Shown here: positions 15,989-30,900 of the stretch, in pieces
How positions within the stretch are numbered: the stretch's first letter is position 1
Layout: every line of letters begins with the position of its first letter
Assembly (NCBI RefSeq): GCF_030056815.1
Contig: NZ_JASHKR010000001.1
Coordinates: 112,985 to 176,984, forward strand
DNA from: Rhodococcus sp. IEGM 1379
GTDB taxonomy: Bacteria; Actinomycetota; Actinomycetes; Mycobacteriales; Mycobacteriaceae
Length of the DNA stretch: 64,000 bases
Reading direction: 5' to 3'
The notes under the pieces: generated by a model
Databases searched by the model: none
The model's input: only the letters and a program-made list of their open reading frames with translations
Told to the model about the DNA's origin: nothing
Made by a program: the position numbers and the translations under genes

Positions 15989-18900
15989 ATGAGCACCGAG
16001 AATTCGAACAACGAGGTCAGCGCCCGAGAGTCTGCACCGAGAACCCTCCCGGCCGGCGCTTTCCCCTTGTCCGCGGTGCAGCGGAGCATGTGGTTCGCGC
16101 AGCAGCTTCATCCGACGGTTCCGTACTTCGTCGCGCAGTACATCGAGATACACGGCGATCTGGACATCGGCTTGTTGTCTCGATCTGCAGCCAAGGCTGC
16201 GCGTGAGTTCGAATCGCCGTTTCTGCGGTTGATGTACCCGGACGGGGAGCCCTGCCAGATCGTCGACCCCACGATCAGCACCGCGGTCGACTACTTCGAC
16301 TTCCGTGACCGCGACGATCCGCGCGTAGCTGCATCGGAGTGGATGGACAACGACCACGCGACCACCCTCGATCTCACCCGGGATCGACTGGTCGAGATGA
16401 CGATCCTGCAAACGGGGGATCGAGATTACCTGTGGTACACACGAATTCACCATGTGGCGCTCGACGGCTACAGCGGCATGACCATCGTCAACCGGATTGC
16501 GGCGCTCTACACGGCTGAACTCGAAGGCAGTGAACCCACCGTCAACAAGGCACTTGATCTGGCGAAGCTCTCCGAATTGGACCAGACGTACCGTGCGTCG
16601 AGTCGCTTCGACGCGGACCGCGAGTACTGGGCGGCGCGGGTTGCCGGTGTCGAGCACGGTTCGACGCTTTCGGATCGGGAAGCGCCACCGCAAGCCCACT
16701 CACAGGTGGTGGCCGGGGAGCTGTCAGAAGATTCGCTAGCCTCCTTGGATGAGTGGAGTTCACGTTCGGGCGCCACGTCGGCGGCGGTACTGATCGCGGC
16801 TTTGGCCTGCTATTTGTCGCGTCGTACGGGTTACGGCGACGTCCTGATCAATCTGCCGGTTTCGGCGAGAACTACTGCGCCGTTGCAGCGGTCCGGCGGC
16901 ATGCTGGTGAACGTCGCGCCCCTGCACATCGAGGTTCGCCCGGGGGACAGTGTCGACGATCTGGTGGGGCGGGTGCAGTTGGAACTGCTCGGCGCTCTAC
17001 GGCATCAACGGTGCAGCCTCGAGGACATTCGACGTGACGCCGGATTGTCTGCCGAGGACACCCGGTTGTCCGGCCCGATGATGAACGTGATGCTCTTCCG
17101 TCAGGAAATCACGCTGGGGTCGATGACCGGCGAGTACCACATTGTGACGTCGGGTCCGGTCGAGGATCTGCTGGTCAACATCTATCAGAGCGGAACTCCG
17201 GTCAAGACGTTGATCGAGTTCCGAGCAAACCCCGATCGCTACACCCGGGAGGAACTCGACGAGCATCAGGCGAACTTCTCGGAGTTGGTCGGTGAACTGA
17301 TCTCGGCAGCTCCCGGAACACCGCTCGACGAGGTGCATCGCCCCAGTGCCAAAGCCGGCGAGCAGATCACGAGGGACCGTGAACTCGAAGCGTTCTGGGC
17401 TTACGAGTTGATGGACGCTCCCGAAGGTGCCTCCGTGGTCCTCGATCGTCCCCGGTCGTCGGAGTCGCGGGCCGATTTCGGCACTGTGCGGACGACGATG
17501 TCGCCAGAGGTCTACGACCGTGTGGTGGCAATGACCAGGAGTGCCGAGACCACGGTATTCAGTGTTGTCCACGCCGCACTGGCGGTCATGCTCTCGCGCA
17601 TCACGAATACCGACGACATCGTGCTCGGCGCTCGGTTCGAGTCGGACTCGCAGTTGGTCCCGGTGCGCATCACGATCACCCCGGATCGGCCCTTCACGGA
17701 TCTGTTGAATGCTGTTGCCACCCATGACGACGAGATCCGCCGACATGTCAGCCCTGACGCCGTGGATGCGGCAGAGATTCATGTAGCACTGAACGAGGGG
17801 AGTCCCGATGTCAGGCGCGACGACCTCAGTCCGGCAATCGACATCAGTCTTGAAATCGACGTCGTGGAGCAAGAAGGAACGCTGACCTTCGCGGTTGCGT
17901 TCGACCAGAGCGTTCTCGACGAACAGTCCGCTCACCTGGTGTGCACGCGGATCCAGCGAATACTGGCCGGCGCACTCGAAGCCCCGGGCACCCCGGTCGG
18001 TGACCTGCAGATTCTCGACGACACGGAATGTGAACACCTGCGCTCGGTGTCCGGCTCACCCGCGTCGGAAACTCAAACACTTGATCAGTTACTTTGTGCT
18101 GCAGCCGAATTGAATCCGGACGCCGACGCGATTGTCATCGGCGACCAGGTTCTGAGTTACCGTGAACTCGACGGACGATCGAACGCCCTGGCCCGGGAAC
18201 TGATCACGCTCGGTGTCGGACCGGGCACGTATGTGGCACTCGCACTGACCCGTTCGATGGAATCGGTGATTGCGACTTGGGCTGTGGCAAAGGCCGGCGG
18301 CGCATTCCTGCCCGTCGATCCCAACTATCCTCCCGGCCGTATCGAGCACATGCTCACCGATTCCGGGACACGCGTCGGGATCTGCCTGCCCGGCGTCGCC
18401 GACGGTTGGGGCGCTGACGCCTTGTGGCTTGCACCCGGAGACCTGCAGCATTCGACTGAGCCGATTGCCGAGACGGATCGCATCAGGCCACTGAGAATCG
18501 ACGACCCCGCCTATCTGATCTACACCTCGGGTTCCACCGGTCTGCCCAAAGGCGTCGTGGTCACTCATCGCGGGTTGAGCAGTTTCGCGGACGAGCAGCG
18601 GATCAGGTTCGGCGTCACATCGGATTCACGGACCTTGCACTTCTCGTCCCCGAGCTTCGACGCGTCCGTTCTGGAGCTACTCCTTGCATTCGGCGCCGGC
18701 GCCACCATGGTGATCGCGCCGCCCACGGTGTACGGCGGGGAGGAACTGGCGAAAGTCCTGCGCGACGGGCGGGTAACGCACGCCTTCATCACTCCCGCAG
18801 CTCTCGCGACGGTTGATCCGGACCACCTGCCGCTTCTGCGGGTGATCGTGACCGGCGGCGACGCGTGCTCGCCGACTCTCGTCGAACAGTGGGCGGGTCA

Positions 18901-21900
18901 CCGGTTGATGTTCAACGCCTACGGACCCACTGAGACGACGGTAGTTGCCACGTTGTCGAGACCGCTCCACAGCGACGTTCCGGTCACGATCGGAGTGCCG
19001 ATGCGGGGAGCGTCGGCAATGGTGCTGGATTCTCGGCTCCATCCCGTCCTGGTGGGTGTCGCCGGGGAACTGTACGTCAGTGGCGTCGGTCTGGCCCGCG
19101 GCTATCACGGCCGCGCCGCCACGACGGCACTACGCTTCGTGCCCGCGCCGAACGGGGTGCCGGGGGAGCGGATGTACCGGACGGGCGATCTGGCTCGCTG
19201 GAACCGCGACGGCGAGTTGGAATACCTAGGCCGCAGTGACTTCCAGATCAAGATTCGCGGCTTCCGCGTCGAACTCGGTGAGATCGACGAAGTGGTGCGT
19301 CGGCATCCGAGCGTCGACGAGGCAGTGACCGTCGGAGTGACCGGCAACAGTGGTGAGACGCTGCTGGCGTCGTACGTCACGGCTGCGCCCGGGGTGCGCG
19401 TCGACGTATCCGAGTTGACGGCGCATGCGGCGGCATTCCTGGCGCCGCACATGGTTCCATCACGCATCGTCGTGTTGGACACGATTCCGTTGACTCCGGC
19501 CGGCAAGATCGACCGGAATTCGCTGCCGTCCATCGACACAGCAGCGGGCGCACGCGAGTACCGTGCCCCCGAAAGCTCCACCGAAAAGCGCATTTCCGCC
19601 GTGTACTGCGACCTGCTCGGAATTACCCGCGCCGGCGCGGACGACAGTTTCTTCGACCTCGGCGGCGACTCACTGGTTGCGACGCGCGTCGTGGCCCGCG
19701 TGAACGGCGCGCTGGGCACCTCGCTCAGTGTGCTTGACCTGTTCGAGGCACCGACGGTCTCCGGATTGGCTGCACGCGCCGATAATTCCGACTCGCGTGA
19801 AGTTCATCTGCCGGCATTGACGAGGATTCCGCAACCCGAACCGATTGCGGCGTCGTTGGCGCAGCAGCGGATGTGGTTGATCAACCAACTTGATCCGGCG
19901 TCGCCGGCGTACAACATTCCGATCGCGGTGCGGATGACAGGTGATCTTGATTTCTCGGCACTCGAGGTTGCACTACGCGATGTCCTCATTCGGCACGAGT
20001 CGCTGCGCACGGTGTTCCCGGCGGCGGCGAACGGACCCGTTCAGCACGTTCTCGACGTGGACGATGTGGCATCCGAACTCACAGTCGAGGTGTGCTCGGC
20101 CGGTGCGGTGCGTGCCCGCGCCGACGAAATCGCACGCGCCGGGTTCGACGTCACATCTGCTCCGCCGGTACGGATGGTTCTGTTGGAAGTGTCCGATCAG
20201 GATCACGTGCTGGTGATGGTCGTGCACCACATCGCCGCCGACGGATTGTCGATGGCCCCGCTGGCCCGTGACGTCATGGTCGCCTACACAGCCCGGGTAT
20301 CGGGACGCGTTCCGGCGTGGCTACCGCTCGAAGTCCAGTACAGCGACTTCAGCGAGTGGCAACGCCATGCACTCGGTGATGCGGCGACACCGGATTCGAT
20401 CCTCGGCTCACAATTGCGTTTCTGGACGAATGAACTTGATGCCCGCGACCAACTGCCGGAACTTCCGATGGATCATCCGCGGCCGGCGCAAGGTGCTCAG
20501 CGCGCCCACGATCTCGATTTCACGATCGACACACCGACGCATCAGCGGATAGTGGCAATCGCTGCCGATCACGACGCGAGCGTATTCATGGTCATCCACG
20601 CCGCTCTGGCGGTACTCCTTTCCCGAGAATGTGGGGGAAACGACGTCGTCATCGGCACGCCGGTCGCGGGTCGCAGTGAACGCGCACTCGACGACGTCGT
20701 CGGCATGTTCGTGAACACACTCGCGCTGCGGACCGTCATCGACGGCGAAGCGAGTTTCGAGGACACCGTCTCGCGTACTCGCGCGACCGATGTGGCGGCG
20801 TTGCGGCACAGCGACATTCCCTACGACGTCCTAGTTGACGCCTTGGCTGGTGGGGAGAGCAGCGAATCACCGTTGTTCCAAGTCATGCTGGTGATGCAAG
20901 GCGCCCCGCCGACGGAGGTGGCGTTGCCATCGCTGCACGTCGTGGTGGAGGAACTATCGACCGGCGCAGCTAAATTCGATCTTCAGGTCATCATCACCGA
21001 GCAGGCCGATCACCTCGACGGCCGATTGACGTACGCCAGTGATCTGTTCGATTCCGACACGATGTCGGGGTTGGCGGATCGATTCGTTTCCCTGCTTGAC
21101 GAGGTGAGTGCGCACCCGCAATCCGTGGTCGGCGACGTCGATCTGTGTGCGCCGGGCGAGCGAGCTCTGGTGCTCGAGCGGTGGAACGCAACAAGCCGGG
21201 ACCTGGGCGAACACACTCTCGATGATCTGACCCGCGCTCAGGTAGGGCGGACACCTCATACGCAGGCTCTACAGTTCGGCGACACAGTTCTGACCTATGC
21301 ACAATTCGACACTCAGGTGAACGCGCTCGCTCGAACGTTGATTTCGCGCGGCGTCGGCCCTGATCAGCGCGTCGCAGTAGCGATACCGCGCTCGTTGGAA
21401 CTGCTGGTCGCCATTCATGCGGTCATTCGCAGCGGCGGCGCGTACGTCCCGGTGGACCCGGATCATCCGGCCGAGCGGATCGAATACGTCTTCTCCGTCG
21501 CCGACCCGGTGTGTGTCCTCGCGATGGCCGGCAGCCACGGAAACCTACCGACGGATATCGAGATCATCGATGTCGCGCTGGCGCCGGAGGAGACTGCGCA
21601 ACCCGTCACCGACGCTGATCGGATTTCACCGCTCCGACCCGACAACACCGCCTACGTCCTCTTTACCTCCGGCTCGACCGGACGCCCGAAAGGTGTTGCA
21701 GTATCGCACCGTTCGATTGTCAATCGTCTGCGGTGGATGCAGGGAACCTACCTTCTCGACGCGTCCGACGTCATTCTTCAGAAAACGCCGATCACCTTCG
21801 ACGTGTCGGTGTGGGAGTTGTTCTGGCCCCTGCACGCCGGCGCCCGATTGGTAATCGCCGCACCGGACGGTCACCGCGACCCGGGCTACCTGTCCGCTTT

Positions 21901-24900
21901 GATCGCCGAGCACGCGGTGACTACAGCCCACTTCGTTCCGTCGATGCTCGCGGAGTTCGTTGCCGCAACGTCGCGCGTCGAGTGCGCGAGCCTGCGTCAG
22001 GTGTTCAGCAGCGGTGAAGCGCTACCGTCCGCAACTGCCCTGGACTTCACCCGCATCAGCACTGCGCGCCTGTATAACCTGTACGGACCGACCGAAGCGG
22101 CCGTGGACGTGACCGCGGCAGAGTTCTTGCACGAACCCGGCGCATCGGTTCCGATCGGCGCGCCGGTCTGGAACACACGGGTGTACGTGTTGGACTCGCG
22201 CTTGCATCCGGTTCCCGTCGGGATTCACGGCGAGTTGTACCTCGCAGGCGTGCAGTTGGCCCGCGGGTACTTCGGACGAAGCGATCTCACTGCCGACCGA
22301 TTTGTTGCCGATCCCTTCACCTCGACGGGTTCGACGCGGATGTACCGCACCGGTGACATCGTGCGCTGGCGCGCCGACGGCCAACTCGACTACATCGGTC
22401 GACGCGATTTCCAAGTCAAGCTTCGCGGTTTGCGGATCGAATTGCCCGAGGTGGAAGCGGCGATGCTGCGCGCGCCCGGCGTCATTGCGGCAGCAACTCG
22501 CGTGCACCACGACGTCACACTCGGCGATTCACTGGTGGGGTATGTGATCGGGGCGAAGGGGGAGACACTCGATCACGACGAGATCCGACGTGTTCTCCGC
22601 TCGGAACTTCCCGCGTACATGGTGCCGCCCGTGATCATCGAGATGGATGCCTTCCCGTTGGGTTCCACCGGCAAACTCGATCGACCGGCCTTGCCGGCCC
22701 CCTCGTTCGGCGGCGTCCGCACCTATCTGGCGCCGAGCACACCCGTCGAAACGCAGTTGGCGAACGTCCTCGAGGATCTGTTGGGCATCGACGCGCTCAG
22801 TGTGGACGACAATTTCTTCGAGAGAGGCGGCAACAGTCTGATCGCAGCGCGTGCGATTGCCCGCATCAATGACGCTCTCGCACTGAACCTTTCGATCCGC
22901 GATCTCTTCGATGCGCCGACGGTCACCGAACTGGCCGCGACCTGCGAACGCTCCCACACCCTGGCGGCCGGGGTTCCGCTCGAATCGATGCCCCGCCCCA
23001 GCCGTATCCCGTTGTCGTTGGCACAGAAACGGATGTGGTTCATCAACCAGTTCGACACCACCTCCTCCGCTTACAACGTTGCCATCGCGATCCGGTTGCG
23101 CGGCACCCTCGATCGCAGCGCGATGGAGAGCGCGATCGGCGACGTCCTGGCGCGGCACGAGTCGCTGCGCACACAATTCCCGATGATCGACGGAATTCCG
23201 GCCCAGGTCGTCGTGGAACCCCAGGACGCGCTGGCGAGCCTTCCGCTCTCGCTCGCCGGGGCCGACGAAGTCTCGGACCGGATAACCCAGCTGACGGAGC
23301 GAGGATTCGACGTCACGAGTGCGCCGCCGCTGCGAGCGGAACTGATCCGGGTCTCCGAACGCGAGCACGTCCTCGTCGTGGTGGTTCATCACATTTGCGC
23401 CGACGGTTTCTCGATGGCGCCGCTGGCGCTGGACGTCATGTCCGCGTATTCCGCCCGTACCCGCGGAAATACGCCCGATTGGGATCCGATGCCCGTTCAG
23501 TACGCAGACTTCGCACTGTGGCAGCAGCGGGCTCTCGGGGAGATCACCGACGGCGCCAGCGTACTGTCCGGTCAACTCGACTACTGGAGCGCACGCCTGA
23601 CGGGGCTCCCCGAACTGCTCCAGCTTCCTGTCGATCACCCACGCCCCCGGGTGCAGGATCTGTCCGGTGCCGTCGTGCCGTTCGAGATCTCGGCCGATAT
23701 TCACCGGCGGTTGATCATGACGGCGCAGGACAATCGAAGCAGCCTCTTCATGGCAGCGCACGCTATGTTCGCGCTCCTGCTCTCACGACTGTCCGGGATG
23801 GACGACATTGCGATCGGTTCGCCGATCGCAGGGCGCGGTGACGCACTGCTCGACCGCATGGTCGGCATGTTCGTCGGAACCCTGGTGCTGCGCACCGGAC
23901 TCGACCCGGCACGTTCCTTCGCCGACGTACTCACTCAGGTGCGCGGCGTCGACCTCGACGCTTTCGACAATGCCGACATTCCGTTCGAACGGATCGTGGA
24001 CGCGTTGGCGCCCGAACGGTCCACGTCGCACTCTCCGCTATTCCAGGTGATGCTCGAGTTCAAGAACACCGAGAATCCGACGCTGAGTTTTGAGGGCCTG
24101 GACGTCGAGGTTCTCGATCTGGCGACGGTGGTCTCGAACTTCGACCTCCAGTTGACGCTCGCCGAGAAGTTCGACGAACACGGCGAGCCGGCCGGAATCG
24201 ACGCCGGTTTCACCTACGCCACCGCGCTGTTCGACCGTTCCAGCGTCGAGCGGTTCGCGCAGTACCTGATCCGCATCGCGGAGGCGGTCACACAATCGCC
24301 GCATTCGCCGGTCGGTGACATCGAGTTGGTGGACCGCACCGAGATTTCTCCAAGCGGAAACGTCCCGGAACCCGCTCTGCTGCACCACATCCTCGAAGCG
24401 AATTACCGCAGCGATTCCGTCGCCCTCGCCTTCGGTGACACCGAAATTTCGTTCGAGGTTCTCGATCGACAATCCAATCAGCTTGCGCGAGTACTCATCT
24501 CGCGCGGGGCAGGACCTGAAACCGTTGTCGCGCTCGCCTTGTCGCGCTCGGTGGAATCGGTCGTGGCAATCTGGGCGCTCGCACGCACTGGTGCCGCGTT
24601 TGTTCCCGTCGACCCGGCGTATCCGGCCGATCGCATTCGGCACATGATCACCGATTCCGGTGCCCACACAGTGTTGACCGTCGCCGCCCACGAGGACGCG
24701 ATTCCGGAAGGTGTGAGCACCGTCGTGCTCGATTCGTTGGATGTCCGCGCGGAATGCGCCGCCACATCCGGCGGCGCCATCGACGACCGCGAACTTCACG
24801 CTCCACGTTCCCTCGACCACCCGGCCTACGTCATCTACACCTCTGGTTCGACGGGACTGCCCAAGGGCGTCATGGTCACTCACCGCGGGTTGGCGGCGCT

Positions 24901-27900
24901 CGCCGAGCAGGAACGCACCACCTTCGGCGTCACCGCACGTTCACGGACACTGCACTTCAGCTCACCGAGCTTCGACGCATCCATCCTGGAATTGCTGATG
25001 GCGGTGAGCGGCGGCGCCGCGATGGTGATCGCGCCACCGACAATCCTCGGCGGCGACGAACTCACGGCATTGCTGCGCGATCAGCACGTCACGCACGCCT
25101 TCATCACCCCGGCGGCACTGTCGACGGTGAACGCGAGCAGTCTCGACGAACTCGAAGCCGTCGGAACCGGCGGCGACGTGTGCCCTCCGGAACTGGTCGC
25201 CGCGTGGGTCCGCCCGGGCCGCATCATGATCAACGCGTACGGACCTACGGAATCGACCGTCGTCGCGAGTATCACCGGGCCGTTGACTCCGGCGCGCACT
25301 GTCACGATCGGCCACCCCTCACTCGGAATTGGCTGCTCGGTCCTCGATGCCCGATTGCACCCGGTCCCGATCGGAGTGCCGGGGGAGTTGTACGTGCGCG
25401 GCGACGGTGTAGCACGCGGGTACCGAAACCGGGCCGCGACCACCGCCGAACGTTTTGTCGCCGACCCCTCCGGAATTCCCGGCTCGCGCCTGTACCGCAC
25501 CGGCGACCTCGTGCGTTGGAACACGTCCGGTGAACTCGAATACCTGGGCCGGAGTGACTTCCAGGTCAAGATCCGCGGATTCCGCATCGAACTCGGCGAA
25601 ATCGAAGCGGCACTCGCCCAGTGCCCCGGTGTGGCGCAATCCGTCGCGACCACCTTCACTCGCGACAACGGGCTCGCCCGCATCGTCGGTTACGTCGTGC
25701 CGTCCGAGCCTGCGGCGGCGCCGCTGGACCCGAGCGACATCATCGCGGTGGTCACCTCACATCTCGCGCCGCACATGGTCCCGTCGGCGATCGTGATCCT
25801 CGATGAACTGCCCCGCACATCCAACGGAAAGCTTGATCGCCGGGCACTCCCACAACCCGACTTCGCCGCCCAGCACCCACGCTCCCGCAGCGCGGAAACC
25901 GAACTGGAAACCACCTTGGCGGCGTTGTTCGCCGACGTCCTGGCCGTAGACACCGTCGGCGTGGACGATTCCTTCTTCGCACTCGGCGGAGATTCGATCA
26001 TGTCGATCCAACTTGTCGCGCGCGCTCGCAGCGCCGGATTGGTGTTCTCCCCACGTGACGTGTTCGAAGCCAAAACCGTTGCGGGGTTGGCGACGGTCAT
26101 CGAACTCGACGAAGGCACCGCGCCGATCGTGCTGGACGAGCTCGAAGGTGGCGACATCGGCGCCATGCCGCTGCTCCCGGTCGCGCAGTGGTGGCTCGGT
26201 AGGTTCGGCGATACCTTGAGAGACAATCCGGCCGGCCTCGACTCGTTCTCACAAGCCACCGCGCTCAACGCACCGGCCGACCTTCACTCCATCGAACAAC
26301 TCACAGCGGCAATGCAAGTTGTTCTCGACCGGCACGGCGCACTGCGCGCGCGGCTCGAACTGACACCGACTCGACAGTTGATCGTCGGCGACATCGGCAG
26401 CATCGACGCCGCACATGTATGCCGGGAAGTGCGGGTGAACGCCGAACCGGGAACCGGCGACTTCGACGCTGCCATCGCGAACGCACTCAACGACGCCCGT
26501 GACGCGCTGGACCCGCGGAACGCGTCGATGATCCGCGTGGCCTGGTTGGTGGGTCCCTCGGGCGCCGGACGCCTACTGCTGGTGATCCACCACCTCGCGG
26601 TGGACGGCGTGTCCTGGCGCGTGCTGGTACCCGAACTCGCCGCGGCGTTCCATCAGCTCGACGCCGGTCTCACCCCCGTCGTGACAGACACCCCTGCTGT
26701 AATAGCCACTACTGGCGAGACGTCGTTGCGACGGTGGAGTACGGCACTCACCGAGATCGCGCCCTCTCGCCGCGGGGAAATCGGTCTGTGGCGGTCCATG
26801 CTCACCGGCGCCGATCCGCAGATCGGTGCACGCATGCTCGATCCGCGCCGCGATACCGCGTCGACGCAGGCCCGAGTGTCGGTGGAAGTCTCCCCGGAGG
26901 TGTCCGAGACTGTGCTGACGGCTCTGCCCGCCCTGTACCGGGGATCTGTCAACGACGGACTGCTGGCCGCCCTGGCACTGACGCTGGCGCAGTGGCGTTC
27001 CTCGCGGGGAGTGCGCACTCATGACGTGCTCGTTTCGATGGAGGGTCATGGCCGCGAGGCTCACGTTGTTCCCGGCGCCGATATCGTCCATACGCTCGGC
27101 TGGTTCACCACGGTGTTCCCGGTGCGGGTCGATCTTTCCGGGATAGACGTCGGTGCTGTCATGGCGGGGAGCGGAAACGCCGGCACCCTACTGAAGTCCG
27201 TGAAGGAACTGCTCCGCAGCGTTCCGGACAGCGGCATCGGTTACGGGCTGCTCCGATACCTCGATGACGAAGGGCAGCAGCAACTTTCGGGTCTTCATGC
27301 GCCGCAGGTCTCGTTCAACTACCTCGGCCGCTTCGGCGGCGGGGACGCAGATCAGGACACGACGGGCGATTGGGCGTTGACATCCGACATCGATCTCGAG
27401 GCGTCCGCACACGGATCGGACATGCCGCTCGCCTCGGTCCTCGACGTCAATGCTGTGGTCACCGATATCGACGGACGCCCACACCTGAGTGCCACGTGGG
27501 CATATCCGTCGGAGATGCTCGCCGAAAGCGACGTCCGCGAAATCGCTGACCTGTGGGTGAGCGCCCTCGGAGTGCTCGCCGAGCACACCGAGCGCACCGA
27601 ACATGGCGGTTTCACCCCGTCCGACCTCACCCTCGTGAACCTCGGGCAAAGTGCGATCGAACGCTTCGAGGAACAGATCCCCGATCTCGCCGGCATCTGG
27701 TCACTCTCACCGCTGCAAGCAGGATTGTTGTTCCACGCGCGGTACGCCGAGCACACCGTCGACGCGTACACCGTCCAGTTGACTCTCGAACTCGACGGTG
27801 TCGACCCCGCTCGACTTCACCGCGCCACGCAGGCGCTCCTGGACCGCCACGAGAACCTCCGGACGTCGTTTGTCACGGACGACGACGGAAATTCCGTGCA

Positions 27901-30900
27901 AATCGTGCACAGCGATGCCGTCGTTCCGTGGACCGAGATCGATATCTCCCCACTACCCGCCGGCGATCAACAGGCCGAACTGCAGGACCTCATGCGAGCA
28001 GATCGCATCCGCGGATTCGACATGGCCACCGCGCCGTTGCTCCGCTTCCTGCTCCTACGCACCGGCGACGACACCTACCGGCTGATCCTGACCAACCATC
28101 ACATCCTCCTCGACGGCTGGTCCATGCCGTTGCTGATCCGCGACCTGCTCACGCTGTACGCGACGGATTCCGATACCAGTGCACTCTCACGCGTGCACCC
28201 GTACCGGGCGTACCTCGACTGGCTCTCACACCGGGACACCGAAACGGCACTGCGCGCCTGGTCGCAGGCCTTGGACGGACTCGACGAGCCGACCATGCTC
28301 ACGGAAGCGCGTTCCGTCGGGGAACTGTCCGCAACCTCGCGGTCGACTCTGATCTCGCTCGACGAACACCACACGCACGCATTGCGCGAGTTCATTCGCT
28401 CCCGCGGACTGACCATGGCGTCGCTCGTTCAGGTCGGCTGGGGAATTGTGCTCGCGGAACTGCTCGGCCGCGACGACGTCGTCTTCGGTGGCACAGTCTC
28501 CGGGCGCCCACATCAGGTGGCCGGTGTGGAGTCGATGGTCGGACTGTTCATCAACACCGTGCCCATTCGCGTTCGGCTGGACGCGCGAGAATCGTTGGCC
28601 GACTTGTGTGTTCGAGTCCAGGACGAGCAGAGCGCGTTGCTCGATCATCATTACGTCGGGCTGCCCGACATCTCGACCGCGGTGGGCGCCGCTGCCACCT
28701 TCGACACGTTGACGGTGTTCGAGTCGTATCCGGTGGATCGGACGGGACTATCTGCCGGCACCGATATTGCCGGAATGCACGTCCTCGACGTCCACGACGC
28801 CGAAGATGCCGCGCACTACCCCCTGGCCGTTATCGCCTCCACCGCGGACGGACAGTTCCGTCTCAAGTTCGAATACTTCCCGGGCGTCCTCGCCGACCGA
28901 GACGTCGACGCCATTGCCCATCGGCTGATGCGGACCGTCGAACTGATTGCGGCCCGTCCCGAAACCCCACTGGCGCACCTCTCACTGATGCCCGCCAGTG
29001 AAATGCGGGAGTTGGTTCCTGCCCGCGGCCGACCGGGTGGATCGTCGCGTACTCTCGGCCAGATCCTCACCGACACCGCCACGCGGTTCCCGGACCGGAT
29101 CGCCCTTTCCGCCGGTAGTCGCCGGCTCACCTATGCCCAACTCGACGAGCGATCCGATCAACTCGCGCACGTCCTCATCGCCGACGGTGTGCGCCCCGAG
29201 GATCGTGTGGCCATCGGTATCAGCCGATCCGTCGAATCCGTCGTCGCGATGTGGGCTATCACCAAGACCGGCGCCGCGTTTGTACCCGTCGATCCCACAT
29301 ACCCGCGCGAGCGCATCATGTTCATGCTCGACGACTGCGACGCACACGTCGGCCTGACCACCGCCGAGTTCGCCGCGAACCTGCCTACCGGCATCAGGTG
29401 GATCATTCTCGACAACGCATCCGTGATGCCCCCTCGCGGTCCCGTTGTGGTCCCGACTCGCCTCGGCAACGCCGCCTACGTCATCTACACCTCCGGATCC
29501 ACCGGACAACCGAAGGGCGTTGTCGTCACGCACTCCGGACTGGAAAACTTTGCCGACGCACAACGCGAGATGTACGGGGTGGACGAGCACTCCCGCACCG
29601 TCGCACTCTCCTCGCCGAGTTTCGACGCGTCCGTCCTGGAATACCTCTTGGCGTTCCCGAACGGCGGAACGATGGTTCTGGTCCCGACAACTGTGTACGG
29701 CGGGACGGAACTCGCAACCGTGCTTCGCGACAACGCGGTCACCCACGGCTTCTTCACTCCCGCTGTCCTGAACTCGGTCGACCCGAGCGGAATCGACTCG
29801 CTGACATCAGTGATCGTGGGCGGTGAAGCCTGCCCACCGGAACTGCTCCGCACCTGGGCGCAAGGCCGATCCTTCTTCAACCTGTACGGACCCACCGAAA
29901 CGACGATCGGTGCCAACATCAGCGACCCGATCCCGGCAGACGGCGTTGTGGTGCTGGGTGGACCGATTCGCGGAGTCCGCGAAGTAATCCTGGACCGCAG
30001 GCTCCAACCCGTATCCGTGGGAGTACCGGGGGAGTTGTACATCGCCGGCGCCGGGCTTGCCCGGAACTACCATCGGCGCAGCGCTCTGACCAGCGCACGA
30101 TTTGTCGCAGATCCGTACGGAGACCCCGGCGACCGGATGTACCGGACCGGTGACGTGGTGCGTTGGCGCAGCGACCACACCATCGAATACGTCGGACGCA
30201 GCGACTTCCAGGTCAAGATCCGCGGATTCCGCATCGAACTCGGGGAGATCGACACTGCCCTTGCCTCGTTGCCCGGCGTCGAGTTCGCCATCACCGTGGC
30301 TGTGGCGGGTCCAGCCGATCAGACCGCACTCGCGTCGTACGTCCTGATCGGCAGCGACGCAGCAGTGACCGTCGACGACATCACGGTGCACGCCCGTGGG
30401 CAACTGCCCGCACACATGGTGCCGGCGAGTGTCATGATTCTCGGCGAACTGCCGTTGACCGGAACCGGAAAAGTTGACCGAGCAGCGCTTCCTGAACCCC
30501 AGTTCGATTCTGCTGCAACAGAATTCATTGCACCCACTACAGAATTCGAACGATTGGTCGCTGCCGCCTTCGAAGAGGTACTCGAAACAGGTCCGATCGG
30601 CATCTCCACCCACTTCTTCGATGCCGGCGGAAACTCGCTCACGGCGACTCGCGTCGTCGCCCGAGTCAACTCTGCCCTCGGTACCGACATCGGCGTGCGC
30701 GCGCTGTTCGATTCCCCGACGGTGCGGGCACTCGCCCACCATGTCGAGACCACAGACCCCGACCGCGCGCCGCACCCACCGTTGACCCGACGCAAGTACC
30801 CCGACCCGATTCCGGTCTCGGTCGCCCAGAAACGGATGTGGTTCCTCAACCAGTTCGACACCACCTCACCCGCGTACAACATTCCGCTCGCTGTCCGGCT

